NCBI RefSeq assembly: GCF_000495915.1
Contig: NZ_AOFQ01000055.1
Coordinates: 1 to 64,000, forward strand
Reading direction: 5' to 3'
Origin: Stutzerimonas chloritidismutans AW-1
GTDB taxonomy: Bacteria > Pseudomonadota > Gammaproteobacteria > Pseudomonadales > Pseudomonadaceae
DNA: 64,000 nucleotides
Shown here one piece after another: positions 28,559 through 37,990 of the stretch. Both the position numbers and the translations under genes were made by a program. Below the pieces are notes generated by a model, which saw only the letters and a list, made by a program, of their open reading frames with translations, searched no databases and was not told the DNA's origin. The first letter of the stretch is position 1. Every line of letters starts with the position of its first letter.

Positions 28559-29662
28559 TTAGCCCAGGTTGTCCTTGAGCAGACTGAGCACCCGGCGTGC
28601 GACATCGGCCGGTGCGACGGTGTCGACGCTCTTGTCGAGCGAGACCTGAACGCCATTGCCGACACGAGTCAGACGTACCTGATAGCGCTCAGCCCGCGCC
28701 TCGATCTCTTCCTTGTCCGGTGCACCACCGAACAGACGGCTGAAGAAGCCGGGCTTGTCATCCGGATCGTCGGCACGCTCACTCAGATTCACGTAATACA
28801 CGCCGAGGCTGCGGTCCAGATCGTCAACGCGTACGTCCGCCGCCTGAAGGGCTCGACCGATACTGGACCAGGCGCGATCGAAATCGCTATCCAGCTGCAG
28901 CAGAGGATTGCCGCTACCGTCCTCAGTCAGATTCACCCGACTCGGCGCATCGAAATCACGCTCTGCCAGCAACGATACCGAGCCGCCTTGCTTGGCGCTC
29001 TGGGTAAGGCTGGCTTGCAACTCGTCGAGCAGTACCCGATCGAGTTCCTTGTTGCTGGAAATCTCCGGCCAGGCCACGTCGGCGGTGCTGCCGGCTGGAC
29101 GCTTGACGCTGACCACGAAGATCTCGCTGGTATTGCGCTGTACACCCGGCTCGACGCGAACACGTACCCGCGTTTCGCCATCCTGAATGCCCAGATTGCG
29201 TACCAACGCGTCGTTCAGCCCCGCGGCGCCTTGCCAGGCCGTGGTGAACTCGCCGGTCTGGCGGCGCTCTTCAGCAATGCTGAAGCCGTTGTCGGTGAAG
29301 AACTGCCGCGCGGCGGTCCAGACCTGTGACGGTGTGTACTGCGCCACAAGCCAGCGAGACTCCTCGGACGACTGCACACTGAAATCACTGAGCTCTGCCG
29401 CCACCTGCAAACGCTGAGGGCGCGGCACTTCATACTTGCCAGGAACGCCAGTGCTGTCAGCAACCTGCTGCGGAATCGGCAGCAGCGGGTCGAGCGGGCG
29501 GGTCTCGCCATCGACTGCAACCTGCATCGGTGCGGTCTGACGCGCCGAGAGGTAATCACTACCGCGGTCACGGAAATATCCATCATCGCCCCACAGCCAG
29601 CCGCAGCCACTGGTTGCAGAGATCATCAGGGCAAGGGTCGAAAGTCCGGCCAGTCGCTTCAT
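28559..29662 (-). CDS. bamC: Outer-membrane protein assembly factor BamC
   Basis: BamC is a lipoprotein of the Bam complex that inserts beta-barrel proteins in the outer membrane. The 367-residue protein has a lipoprotein signal ending ISATSGC (Cys20), with a less usual residue at -3. An unstructured N-terminal region follows, then two helix-grip domains (LSDFSVQSSEESRWLVAQY..; RAWSSIGRALQAADVRVDDLDRSLGVYYV). It starts 16 bases after dapA, as in other pseudomonads, and is translated with it. Confidence 0.93.
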   Translation of the reverse strand: MKRLAGLSTLALMISATSGCGWLWGDDGYFRDRGSDYLSARQTAPMQVAVDGETRPLDPLLPIPQQVADSTGVPGKYEVPRPQRLQVAAELSDFSVQSSEESRWLVAQYTPSQVWTAARQFFTDNGFSIAEERRQTGEFTTAWQGAAGLNDALVRNLGIQDGETRVRVRVEPGVQRNTSEIFVVSVKRPAGSTADVAWPEISSNKELDRVLLDELQASLTQSAKQGGSVSLLAERDFDAPSRVNLTEDGSGNPLLQLDSDFDRAWSSIGRALQAADVRVDDLDRSLGVYYVNLSERADDPDDKPGFFSRLFGGAPDKEEIEARAERYQVRLTRVGNGVQVSLDKSVDTVAPADVARRVLSLLKDNLG

Positions 29663-29678
29663 GCGTATTCCTTTGTTA

Positions 29679-30557
29679 TTAAGCCAGTACGCCGGTTTGG
29701 CGCATTGCCTGGCGTAGCGCTTCCTGGAAGCTCTGACTCAGCCAGGTCAGCGGCAGACGGATGCCATTACCCATCAGGCCCATCTCGTGCAGTGCCCACT
29801 TGACTGGGATCGGGTTGGCTTCCAGAAACAGAGCGCGATGCAGCGGCATCAAACGCTCGTTGATTGCCCGAGCAGTTGTGGCATCACCGGCCATCGCAGC
29901 GGCGCAGATATCACTCATGGCGCGTGGCGCCACGTTTGCGGTCACGGAGATATTGCCCTTGCCGCCCATCAGCATCAGCTCGACGGCAGTGGGGTCATCA
30001 CCGGAGTACACGAGGAAATCCTTGCTGACGCGATCCAGCACTTCCTGGCCGCGCTTGAGGTCGCCCGTGGCCTCCTTGATCCCGATGATGTTGGATATCT
30101 TGGACAACCGCTCGACGGTATCCGGCAGCATGTCGCAAACGGTACGACCGGGCACGTTGTAGAGAATCTGCGGAATCGCCACGGCCTCGGCGATGTGTTT
30201 GAAGTGCAGGTAGAGGCCTTCCTGGGTCGGTTTGTTGTAGTACGGGGTCACCAGCAGGCAGGCATCGGCGCCTGCGGACTTGGCGTTCTCGGTCAGCTCG
30301 ACGGCTTCGCTGGTGGAGTTGGCGCCCGTACCGGCGATGACCGGAATCCGGCCATTGACCTGGTCCACGACGCGCCGGATCACTTCGATGTGCTCGGCGA
30401 CGCTAAGCGTGGCCGACTCACCGGTAGTCCCGACAGCAACGATTGCATTGGTGCCTTCCTGCAAGTGGAAGTCCACCAGTTTGCTCAGGCTGTCCCAGTC
30501 CAGACCGCCCTGCGCATCCATGGGCGTGACCAGCGCCACCATACTGCCCGCAATCAT
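29679..30557 (-). CDS. dapA: 4-hydroxy-tetrahydrodipicolinate synthase
   Basis: DapA condenses pyruvate with aspartate semialdehyde in lysine and peptidoglycan synthesis. The 292-residue protein has the catalytic residues in register: Thr44 and Thr45 in AVGTTGE, Tyr107, Tyr133 in LYNVPGRT, and Schiff-base Lys161 in GIKEATG. The ATG at 30555-30557 ([12 protein letters not shown]) has AGGAG nine bases upstream. An in-frame start 15 codons earlier is rejected. It is followed closely by bamC. Confidence 0.97.
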   Translation of the reverse strand: MIAGSMVALVTPMDAQGGLDWDSLSKLVDFHLQEGTNAIVAVGTTGESATLSVAEHIEVIRRVVDQVNGRIPVIAGTGANSTSEAVELTENAKSAGADACLLVTPYYNKPTQEGLYLHFKHIAEAVAIPQILYNVPGRTVCDMLPDTVERLSKISNIIGIKEATGDLKRGQEVLDRVSKDFLVYSGDDPTAVELMLMGGKGNISVTANVAPRAMSDICAAAMAGDATTARAINERLMPLHRALFLEANPIPVKWALHEMGLMGNGIRLPLTWLSQSFQEALRQAMRQTGVLA

Positions 30558-30783
30558 GCAACCACTCCTGCCGGAATAATAAAAAGAGGCGTAATGGTAC
30601 AAGGCTCCCCAGCGCTTTGCGAGTAGCCTGAAGCACGCTGCACAAAGCCGATGGGGACCAGGCGCCGAGCCCTCGCCACGGGGGCCATTTGGCAGTGCAC
30701 ATTCCCTCTGCCCTCGGTTTTCGCTACCCTTAGCCGTTTTCGGCTTGGCTGGCCGACCGATTCACCACCGCCAGGAATGCTGC

Positions 30784-31344
30784 ATGTCCACCCCCCCTCT
30801 ACCCCGCGAACAATTTCTCGTCATCAGCGCGCTCGGCGCCAACCCGATGGAGCTGACCAACATGCTCTGCCGGGCCGCCAACGAGAATCGCTGCGCGGTT
30901 GTCAGCACGCGGCTGACCCGCCACGGCGAATGCAGTGCACTGGTTCTGGAAGTCACTGGCAGCTGGGACGCATTGGCCCGGATGGAAACGACCCTGCCGG
31001 GGCTTGCGAAGAAGCACGCCTTCACCGCCAACGTGGTGCGCAGCGAGGCGCTGGAAAACCGCCCGCAGGCACTGCCCTACGTCGCTTATGTGAGCGCCGC
31101 CTTTCGTCCCGACATCCTCAATGAGCTGTGCCAGTTCTTCATCGACCATCGCGTCGAACTGGAAAGCCTGACCTGCGACACCTACCAGGCCCCACAGACC
31201 GGCGGAACCATGCTCAACGCCACACTGACCGTCACGCTCCCGGCGGGTACGCAGATCAGCTGGCTGCGCGACCAGTTCCTCGATTTCGCCGACGCACTGA
31301 ACCTCGACGCACTGATCGAGCCCTGGCGTCCGCAGAACCCTTGA
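30784..31344 (+). CDS. gcvR: Glycine cleavage system transcriptional repressor-like protein (two ACT domains)
   Basis: The 186-residue protein has two ACT-type domains: LVISALGANPMELTNMLCRAA (residues 12-85), and YVAYVSAAFRPDILNELCQFF (from about 101). It is the GcvR family, divergent from dapA and upstream of bcp as in P. aeruginosa. ACT domains usually bind amino acids. The ATG at 30784 has CCAGGAATGC before it. An in-frame upstream codon 39 bases earlier has no site. Confidence 0.88.
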   Translation: MSTPPLPREQFLVISALGANPMELTNMLCRAANENRCAVVSTRLTRHGECSALVLEVTGSWDALARMETTLPGLAKKHAFTANVVRSEALENRPQALPYVAYVSAAFRPDILNELCQFFIDHRVELESLTCDTYQAPQTGGTMLNATLTVTLPAGTQISWLRDQFLDFADALNLDALIEPWRPQNP

Positions 31345-31366
31345 GATCAGTAACCAGGAGCCCACA

Positions 31367-31840
31367 ATGGCCGTTGAAATCGACCGCCCCGTCCCGCCCT
31401 TTCAGGCTCAGGCCACCAGTGGTCAGCTGATCGAACTCGAGTCGCTGGCCGGCAAGCAGGTCGTGCTGTACTTCTACCCGAAGGACAACACACCCGGCTG
31501 TACAACCGAAGGCCAGGGCTTTCGCGATCACCACCAGGCTTTTATGGCGGCGAACACCCTGGTATTCGGCGTTTCCCGTGACAGCCTGAAGACCCATGAG
31601 AACTTTCGCGCCAAGCAGGGCTTCCCGTTCGAGCTGATCAGTGACAAAGAAGAGCAGCTCTGCCAGCTGTTCGACGTGATCAAACTGAAAAAGCTCTACG
31701 GCAAGGAATACCTCGGCGTGGATCGCAGCACCTTTCTCATCGACCGCAACGGCGTGTTGCGACAGGAGTGGCGTACGGTCAAGGTGCCGGGCCACGTAGA
31801 GGCGGTCCTTCAAGCCGCGCAAGCACTGAACGCCGAATGA
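31367..31840 (+). CDS. bcp: Thiol peroxidase Bcp (PrxQ family)
   Basis: This 157-residue thioredoxin-fold peroxidase reduces peroxides. The peroxidatic cysteine is Cys45 in DNTPGCTTEGQGFRD. The resolving cysteine found at position 50 in E. coli Bcp is Gln here; Cys99 (EEQLCQLF) is the only other cysteine. The enzyme may therefore work as a 1-Cys peroxiredoxin or use a different partner. Starts 22 bases after gcvR with an AGGAG site, so the two are co-transcribed. Confidence 0.94.
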   Translation: MAVEIDRPVPPFQAQATSGQLIELESLAGKQVVLYFYPKDNTPGCTTEGQGFRDHHQAFMAANTLVFGVSRDSLKTHENFRAKQGFPFELISDKEEQLCQLFDVIKLKKLYGKEYLGVDRSTFLIDRNGVLRQEWRTVKVPGHVEAVLQAAQALNAE

Positions 31841-31866
31841 AAAAGGCTGGCCACAGCGCCAGCCCC
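31841..31866 (-). terminator. Terminator between bcp and the AI-2E permease gene
   Basis: GGCTGGC / GCCAGCC stem. On the reverse strand it is followed by a run of T (TTTTT), serving the permease gene that ends at 31874. Confidence 0.8.
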
Positions 31867-31873
31867 TCCCGCG

Positions 31874-32950
31874 TCATTCAGCCACTTCGACCAAACCCGC
31901 CTTAGGCTCGCCTGGCCACGCATTGAGAACGGCCTTGAACAAGGTCGCCAACGGAATGGCAAAGAACACGCCCCAGAAGCCCCACAACCCTCCAAACAGC
32001 AGTACCGCGCAGATGATCGCCACCGGGTGCAGATTCACCGCCTCGGAGAACAGCAGGGGTACCAGCACGTTGCCATCCAGCGTCTGGATGATCGCGTAAG
32101 CCACCATCAGGTAGAAGAACTGGTCGCCCAGCCCCCACTGGAATATTCCGATCAGCGCGATCGGAATGGTCACGACCGTCGCGCCGATATAGGGCACCAC
32201 GACCGAGACGCCGACCAGCATCGCCATCAGCGCGGCATAGTTAAGCCCCAGCGCGGCGAAGACTGCATACGACACCACGGCACAGATCAGGATCTCGATC
32301 GCCTTGCCACGGATATAGTTGGCGATCTGCAGATTCATTTCCTGCGAGACCTGAGTGATCAGCCCGCGCTCGCGCGGCAGATAGCTCTTGATCCAGTCGC
32401 TGATCTGCTGCCGGTCCTTGAGGAAAAAGAACACCAGGATCGGCACCAGGACCAGATAGATCATCAGTCCGATCAGCAGCGGCAGGCTGGACAGCGACGA
32501 TGTCAGCACCAATTGGCCATAACGGCCGATTTCGCTTCGAATAAAGTCGATGCCGCGCAGCACCTGCTCCTCGGTCACCAGCTGCGGGTAGCGCTCCGGC
32601 AGCAATAGCAGCAACGACTGCCACTCGACCAGCATGCGCGGCAGCTCGTTGAACAGGGTCAGAACCTGCTGCCAGAGCAAGGGCACGATGAACAGCGTGC
32701 AGACCACCATCACACCGATGAACATCAGAAATACCAGCCACACCGCGAGCAGATGCGGCACTCGCAGCCGTTCCAGCGCGCCCACCAACCCCTGCATCAG
32801 GAACGCCAGCACCAATCCCGCCAGTACCGGCGCCAGCATCCGACCAAAAATCAGGACGGCGGCGAAAGCCAGAAACAATAAGACTGCAAGAACCACTGCC
32901 TCCTCATGGGAGAAGTAACGCTGCATCCAGCCGCGTAGTACCTTGAGCAT
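31874..32950 (-). CDS. AI-2E family transporter/PerM-type permease
   Basis: The 358-residue protein has about seven to eight membrane helices. It has the AI-2E/PerM pattern: an N-terminal helical pair, a soluble segment around residues 60-150, and a C-terminal core (VPYIGATVVTIPIALIGIFQWG, LDGNVLVPLLFSEAVNLHPVAII). The family exports or exchanges small solutes, AI-2 in E. coli TqsA. The substrate here is unknown. A paralogue occurs at 62460. tusA starts upstream by 22 bases. Confidence 0.88.
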   Translation of the reverse strand: MLKVLRGWMQRYFSHEEAVVLAVLLFLAFAAVLIFGRMLAPVLAGLVLAFLMQGLVGALERLRVPHLLAVWLVFLMFIGVMVVCTLFIVPLLWQQVLTLFNELPRMLVEWQSLLLLLPERYPQLVTEEQVLRGIDFIRSEIGRYGQLVLTSSLSSLPLLIGLMIYLVLVPILVFFFLKDRQQISDWIKSYLPRERGLITQVSQEMNLQIANYIRGKAIEILICAVVSYAVFAALGLNYAALMAMLVGVSVVVPYIGATVVTIPIALIGIFQWGLGDQFFYLMVAYAIIQTLDGNVLVPLLFSEAVNLHPVAIICAVLLFGGLWGFWGVFFAIPLATLFKAVLNAWPGEPKAGLVEVAE

Positions 32951-32971
32951 TTCATTCCTCGAAGCGAATCG

Positions 32972-33223
32972 TCAGGCCTTGCGCAGCCAGTAGCGATAAA
33001 GACCACCTTCGACCTCTTCATGCAGCAATGCATGACCGGCCAGTTTGGCGAAGCTGCGGAAGTCCCTTTGCGAACCCGGATCGCTGGCAATGACCTTGAG
33101 CACTGCACCGCTGGACATTCGGTTCAGCTCCAGCTTGGCCTTGAGCAGAGGCATCGGACAGTCGAGCCCAACAGCATCCAGTTCGGCATCGCATTCAAGC
33201 GATTGCGGTCGCGCTTCGGTCAT
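32972..33223 (-). CDS. tusA: Sulfurtransferase TusA family protein
   Basis: The 83-residue protein contains the catalytic C-P-x-P motif (LDCPMPLLKAK, Cys22), the core of TusA. TusA passes persulfide sulfur from the cysteine desulfurase to TusD for tRNA 2-thiouridine synthesis. Divergent from the BepA-like gene. The permease gene follows on the same strand. Confidence 0.93.
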   Translation of the reverse strand: MTEARPQSLECDAELDAVGLDCPMPLLKAKLELNRMSSGAVLKVIASDPGSQRDFRSFAKLAGHALLHEEVEGGLYRYWLRKA

Positions 33224-33333
33224 GGTTCGCCTCCACAGAAAAGCCTCGCAGCATACCTAGCACAGCGGGCCTCTGGCCAGCCGGCCAAGGTCAAGGCTAC
33301 AGTAGTCGCTCTCAACTCAACGAGCCTGTCTGG

Positions 33334-34764
33334 ATGAAATTGCTGCGCCCCGCCCTGCTCACGCTCGCCTGCCTGACTGCACTGCCAGCATTGGCCAACG
33401 ACCTGCCTTCGCTCGGCGATGCCAGCTCCTCCATCGTTTCACCTGAACAGGAGCACCAGCTCGGCCGGGCATGGCTCAGCCTGCTGCGCGGGCAGGTAAG
33501 CCAGCTCTCGGACCCACAGCTCAAGGACTATGTAGAAAGCAGTGTCTATCGCCTGGCAGAAACCAGTCAGCTGCAGGATCGTCGCCTTGAATTCGTCCTG
33601 CTGGACAGCCCGCAGCTGAATGCCTTCGCAGCTCCAGGCGGGATCATTGGTGTCAACGGTGGCCTGTTCATCTATGCCCAGACCGAAGCCGAATATGCCT
33701 CGGTGATGGCTCACGAACTGGCGCACCTTTCCCAGCGCCATTTCGCCCGCGGACTGGAAGCGCAACAGCGCATGCAACTGCCTCTGATGGCCGCCATGCT
33801 GGCCGGCGTCGTCGCAGCCGCAGCCGGCGCAGGTGATGCCGGCATCGCCGCCATCGTGTCTACCCAGGCCGCTGCCATCCAGGCCCAGCGCCGCTTTTCC
33901 CGGCAGAACGAACAGGAGGCCGACCGCATCGGCATCGTCAACCTCGAGCGGGCCGGTTACGACCCGCGTGCGATGCCCTCAATGTTCGGTCGCCTCATGC
34001 GCCAGTATCGTTACGATCAGAAGCCACCGGAATTCCTGCTGACGCACCCGGTCAGTGAATCACGCATCGCCGATACCACAAACCGAGCGGAACAGTATCC
34101 ACAGGGTGGAGCACAGGACAGCCTGCGCTACCAGCTGATGCGTGCTCGAACGCAATTGAAGTTCGAAAGAACGCCGGGCGTCGAGGCCAAGCGATTCCGC
34201 GCGATGCTCAGCGAAAATCCAGAGATGGATGCCGCACGCTATGGCCTTGCGCTCGCGCAAGTCAAAGCTGGGCAACTCGACGAAGCGAACAGCAGCCTTG
34301 CCCCGCTGCTAACCAAGGCACCGGACGACATCACCTACAACCTCGCGCAGATCGAACTCGACATCACCGCCAACCGCCTGCAACAGGCGCAGACCCGTTT
34401 ACAGCGGTTGCTGCAGCTATATCCGGGCAACTACCCGGTGCGCCAGATGCACATTGACCTTCTGATGGAGAAGGGCGAGACACAGCAAGCCGAGCGCGAG
34501 CTGGACAAACTGGTGGAGCAGCGCCGCCAGGATCCCGATATCTGGTATCAGGTCGCCGAAGTGCGCGGGCTCAGCGGCAACATCGTTGGCCTGCATCAAG
34601 CACGCGCGGAGTACTTCGCCCTGGTAGGCGACTATGACCAGGGCATCGAGCAACTCGACCTCGCCAAGCGTCGTGCCAGCAACTTCCAGATCGCATCACG
34701 GATCGACGCGCGCCAGAAACAGCTGATCGAAGAAAAGCGAATGGTCGAGGAAATGCTGCGCTGA
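33334..34764 (+). CDS. bepA: M48 family periplasmic metalloprotease with TPR repeats (BepA-like)
   Basis: The 476-residue protein has a signal peptide (LLTLACLTALPALA, cut near residue 21). The M48 zinc site is MAHELAHLSQRH (His127, Glu128, His131), with the third ligand in NEQEADRIG (Glu195). A C-terminal half of TPR helices follows. In E. coli, BepA (YfgC) both degrades and helps assemble outer-membrane proteins such as LptD. The start has no strong ribosome site but matches the signal peptide. Confidence 0.92.
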   Translation: MKLLRPALLTLACLTALPALANDLPSLGDASSSIVSPEQEHQLGRAWLSLLRGQVSQLSDPQLKDYVESSVYRLAETSQLQDRRLEFVLLDSPQLNAFAAPGGIIGVNGGLFIYAQTEAEYASVMAHELAHLSQRHFARGLEAQQRMQLPLMAAMLAGVVAAAAGAGDAGIAAIVSTQAAAIQAQRRFSRQNEQEADRIGIVNLERAGYDPRAMPSMFGRLMRQYRYDQKPPEFLLTHPVSESRIADTTNRAEQYPQGGAQDSLRYQLMRARTQLKFERTPGVEAKRFRAMLSENPEMDAARYGLALAQVKAGQLDEANSSLAPLLTKAPDDITYNLAQIELDITANRLQQAQTRLQRLLQLYPGNYPVRQMHIDLLMEKGETQQAERELDKLVEQRRQDPDIWYQVAEVRGLSGNIVGLHQARAEYFALVGDYDQGIEQLDLAKRRASNFQIASRIDARQKQLIEEKRMVEEMLR

Positions 34765-34767
34765 GTT

Positions 34768-34801
34768 GAAAACGGCGCTGAACGTTCAGCGCCGATGAAA
34801 A
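34768..34801. terminator. Bidirectional terminator between the BepA-like gene and nadA
   Basis: CGGCGCTGAACGTTCAGCGCCG is a self-complementary stem. A-runs on both sides provide T-runs for each converging transcript. Confidence 0.9.
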
Positions 34802-34804
34802 GGC

Positions 34805-35863
34805 TCAGGCGTTGCCGGCCTGTTTCAGCCGCGCGGCCTGGGTGAAATCGAGCATCCGCTTGAGGGGCTTGACCGCACGCGGAATGATCGCCGGATCGAC
34901 GAAGATTTCATTGCTGCCAGCGCGCAGGCATTCCAGGGTCCGCTCCAGCGTGTTCATCGCCATCCAGGGGCAATGCGCACAGCTTCGGCAGGCTGCACCC
35001 TGGCCGGCAGTCGGCGCTTCGATGAACGTTTTTTCAGGGCACAACTGCTGCATCTTGTAAAAGATGCCCCGATCCGTCGCAACGATCAGCGTCTGCTGCG
35101 GCAAGGTCTGCGCAGCCTTGATCAGCTGACTGGTCGAACCTACAGCATCGGCGAGTTCGACCACCGCCTGCGGGGACTCCGGATGCACCAGAATCGCGGC
35201 ATCCGGGTAAAGAGCCTTCATGTCAGCCAATTGCTTGGCCTTGAACTCTTCGTGGACGATACATGCGCCATCCCAGAGCAGGATGTCGGCACCGGTCTCG
35301 CGCTGTACGTAGTTGCCCAGATGCTTGTCCGGCGCCCAGATGATCTTTTCGCCGTTATCCATCAGGCTTTCGACGATTTCCAGCGCACAACTGGATGTCA
35401 CCACCCAGTCAGCCCGTGCCTTTACTGCCGCCGAAGTGTTGGCATAGACGACCACGGTGCGCTCCGGATGCTGATCGCAGAAGGCCGAAAACTCTTCGAC
35501 AGGGCAGCCCAGATCGAGGGAACAGGTCGCCTCGAGCGTGGGCATGAGCACGCGCTTCTCAGGATTGAGGATCTTCGCCGTCTCGCCCATGAACTTGACG
35601 CCGGCTACCAGCACGGTCTGGGCCGGATGCTCGTTGCCGAAGCGCGCCATTTCCAGGGAGTCGGAAACGCAACCACCGGTTTCCTCGGCCAACGCCTGGA
35701 TCACCGGATCGGTGTAGTAATGCGCCACCAGCACTGCATTCTGGCGCTTCAACTCAACAGCTATCTCACTGCGCAACTGCGCTTCCTGCTCAGGCGTAAG
35801 CGGCTTGGGCTGCTTAGCTGCCAGGTGAGCCTGCACGAGAATGCGTTCGGGTATCTGCGTCAT
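34805..35863 (-). CDS. nadA: Quinolinate synthase NadA
   Basis: NadA joins iminoaspartate and DHAP to make quinolinate for NAD synthesis. The 352-residue protein has the [4Fe-4S] ligands Cys114 ([10 protein letters not shown]), Cys201 (GACIVHEEF) and Cys298 ([10 protein letters not shown]), one residue offset from the E. coli set 113/200/297. Other hallmarks: AHYYTDP near residue 47, and [11 protein letters not shown]. Convergent with the BepA-like gene. Confidence 0.96.
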   Translation of the reverse strand: MTQIPERILVQAHLAAKQPKPLTPEQEAQLRSEIAVELKRQNAVLVAHYYTDPVIQALAEETGGCVSDSLEMARFGNEHPAQTVLVAGVKFMGETAKILNPEKRVLMPTLEATCSLDLGCPVEEFSAFCDQHPERTVVVYANTSAAVKARADWVVTSSCALEIVESLMDNGEKIIWAPDKHLGNYVQRETGADILLWDGACIVHEEFKAKQLADMKALYPDAAILVHPESPQAVVELADAVGSTSQLIKAAQTLPQQTLIVATDRGIFYKMQQLCPEKTFIEAPTAGQGAACRSCAHCPWMAMNTLERTLECLRAGSNEIFVDPAIIPRAVKPLKRMLDFTQAARLKQAGNA

Positions 35864-36070
35864 GGACGGGTCCTGCCAGCACGGGATTGCACGAAGCGCC
35901 GAGTATAACGGCCCAGGCCGGGAATTCGGGCTTGTCGGTAGAGACGAGGCGCGCAGGATTCAGACACGCCTCCTGCCTTTCAACGGGGCAGGAATACTAG
36001 CCGAAGCCTCTATAAAAGGGAAAGCACGGTAAAAAAGCGTGAAAAGCCGGGCATTGCGCCCTGTCAAACG

Positions 36071-36102
36071 AAAACCGCCGGCATCAGCCGGCGGTTCTTT
36101 TC
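36071..36102. terminator. Bidirectional terminator between nadA's 5' side and the CoA-transferase gene
   Basis: AACCGCCGG / CCGGCGGTT stem with a CATCAG loop. On the reverse strand it has AAAA/TTTT flanks, ending the acyl-CoA gene transcribed toward nadA. Confidence 0.88.
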
Positions 36103-36109
36103 TTCTGGA

Positions 36110-37606
36110 TCACTCGCCCTTGAGCATGTGTCCACGTTCCTCCAGGTTGATGTGCCACTGCATCGCTTCGCCCAGCAGGTGCGGCGTCTGGCCGCCCTTC
36201 TTGCAGGCGTCGTCGAAGTACTGGTTCAGCGCATCGCGGTAGGAAGGGTGCACGCAGTTGTCGATGATGGCGCGGGCGCGCTCGCGCGGAGCGAGGCCAC
36301 GCAGGTCAGCCAGGCCTTGCTCGGTAACCAGAATCTCGACGTCATGCTCGGTGTGGTCAACGTGAGCAACCATCGGCACGACGCTGGAGATGTTGCCACC
36401 CTTGGCGATCGACTTGGTCACGAAGATGGCCATGTGAGCGTTACGCGCGAAATCGCCCGAACCGCCGATGCCGTTCATCATCTTGGTGCCGCCCACGTGA
36501 GTGGAGTTGACGTTGCCATAGATGTCGAACTCGAGCGCGGTGTTGATACCGATGATGCCAAGACGGCGCACAAGCTCAGGATGGTTGGAGATTTCCTGAG
36601 GACGCAGGATCAGCTTGTCCTTGTACTTCTCCAGGTTGCCGAACACGCGATCATTGCAACGCTCGGACAGGGTGATGGAGCAACCGGAAGCAAAGGTCAT
36701 CTTGCCCGCATCGATCAGCTCGAAGGTGCAGTCCTGCAGTACTTCGGAGTACATCACCAGGTCTTCGAACGGCGAATCGATCAGACCGCACATCACTGCG
36801 TTGGCGATGTTGCCGATACCGACCTGCATCGGGCCGAGGTTCTTCGCCATACGGCCGGCTTCGACCTCGCTCTTGAAGAACTCGACCAGATGGTTGGCGA
36901 TGGCCTGGGTTTCTTCGTCCGGCGGAGTGACCGTGGAGTAGGAATCCGGCTGATTGGTGATGACGATGGCGGCAATCTTGGCCGGATCGACCGGGATCGA
37001 AGTCGCGCCGAGACGATCATCGACCTTGGTCAGCGGGATCGGGCCGCGGTTCGGGCGCTCACCCGGGAAGTAGATGTCGTGCAGACCTTCCAGGTTCAGG
37101 TTGTGTGCCAGGTTCAGCTCGATGATCACCTGGTCGGCGAACATGGCCAGGTTGGCCGAGTTGCCTACTGAAGTGGTCGGTACGATGTGGCCCTGCTCGG
37201 TGATGCACAACGCTTCGATGATGGTGACGTCGGGACGCTTGATCTGATGATTGCGCATCTGCTCGACGGTATGCGACAGGTGCTGGTCGATGAACATGAC
37301 CTCACCGGCGTTAATCGCCTTGCGCAGTACCGGATCGGCCTGGAACGGCATGCGACGGGCCAGTAGACCCGCGGAAGCCATCTTGCCATCGAGATCGTTA
37401 CCCAGGCTGGCGCCAGTGACCAGGCTGATCTGCAGCTTCTCGTCCTTGGCACGGTCGATCAGCGCGAGGGGCACGGCCTTGGCTTCGCCCGCACGGGTGA
37501 AGCCGCTCATGCCAACGGTCATGCCGTCGCGAATAAGGGCAGCTGCCTCGTGGGCACTCATGACCTTGTTCTGCAGAGAGGACAAGCGGATACGATCAGA
37601 ATACAT
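36110..37606 (-). CDS. Succinate/acetate CoA-transferase (acetyl-CoA hydrolase family)
   Basis: The 498-residue protein belongs to the acetyl-CoA hydrolase/transferase family (Cat1, AarC). It has the catalytic glutamate motif YSEVLQD near residue 290, along with the N-terminal VGMSGFTRAGEAKAVP and GGSGDFARNAHMAIF blocks. Such enzymes move CoA between succinate and acetate. The ATG at 37604-37606 has a GAGG site upstream. It stands alone, between nadA and tRNA-Lys. Confidence 0.9.
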   Translation of the reverse strand: MYSDRIRLSSLQNKVMSAHEAAALIRDGMTVGMSGFTRAGEAKAVPLALIDRAKDEKLQISLVTGASLGNDLDGKMASAGLLARRMPFQADPVLRKAINAGEVMFIDQHLSHTVEQMRNHQIKRPDVTIIEALCITEQGHIVPTTSVGNSANLAMFADQVIIELNLAHNLNLEGLHDIYFPGERPNRGPIPLTKVDDRLGATSIPVDPAKIAAIVITNQPDSYSTVTPPDEETQAIANHLVEFFKSEVEAGRMAKNLGPMQVGIGNIANAVMCGLIDSPFEDLVMYSEVLQDCTFELIDAGKMTFASGCSITLSERCNDRVFGNLEKYKDKLILRPQEISNHPELVRRLGIIGINTALEFDIYGNVNSTHVGGTKMMNGIGGSGDFARNAHMAIFVTKSIAKGGNISSVVPMVAHVDHTEHDVEILVTEQGLADLRGLAPRERARAIIDNCVHPSYRDALNQYFDDACKKGGQTPHLLGEAMQWHINLEERGHMLKGE

Positions 37607-37747
37607 TTGAGCCTCGAACCAACGGTAATCGGAAGGGGCCGCAGTCTATTACGTTTAAAAACGCTTGAGCCACCTACTAAGGTCGTAGAGAAAAACGCTT
37701 CTTATGACCGAACGTAGCAGCCTGCAGCAACGCAAAATCGCGGCCAT

Positions 37748-37784
37748 TAAAAAAGCCGGATAACCCTGACAGGTCTCCGGCTTC
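37748..37784 (-). terminator. Terminator of tRNA-Lys
   Basis: On the reverse strand AAGCCGGA / TCCGGCTT forms a stem followed by TTTTTTA. It is about 22 bases past the tRNA 3' end. Confidence 0.88.
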
Positions 37785-37806
37785 TGGTGCTCTCTCGGGA
37801 GCGATA

Positions 37807-37882
37807 TGGTGGGTCGTGTAGGATTCGAACCTACGACCAATTGGTTAAAAGCCAACTGCTCTACCAACTGAGCTAACGACCC
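37807..37882 (-). tRNA. tRNA-Lys (anticodon TTT)
   Basis: 76 bases including CCA. The acceptor GGGTCGT pairs with ACGACCC; the D arm has TAGCTCAGTTGGTAGA; the anticodon loop reads CTTTTAA (TTT); the T arm contains GGTTCGAATCC. It sits just past queC. In P. aeruginosa this site is a known integration target for genomic islands. Confidence 0.97.
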
Positions 37883-37990
37883 AATGCGGGGCGCATGATA
37901 CTGATTTGATTGATGAAAACAAACTTTTTTTTGAAAAAGTTCGCGATCGCCTTCGTTTGACGGCACCCCTCCAGTACTGGCGCAGGCCGC

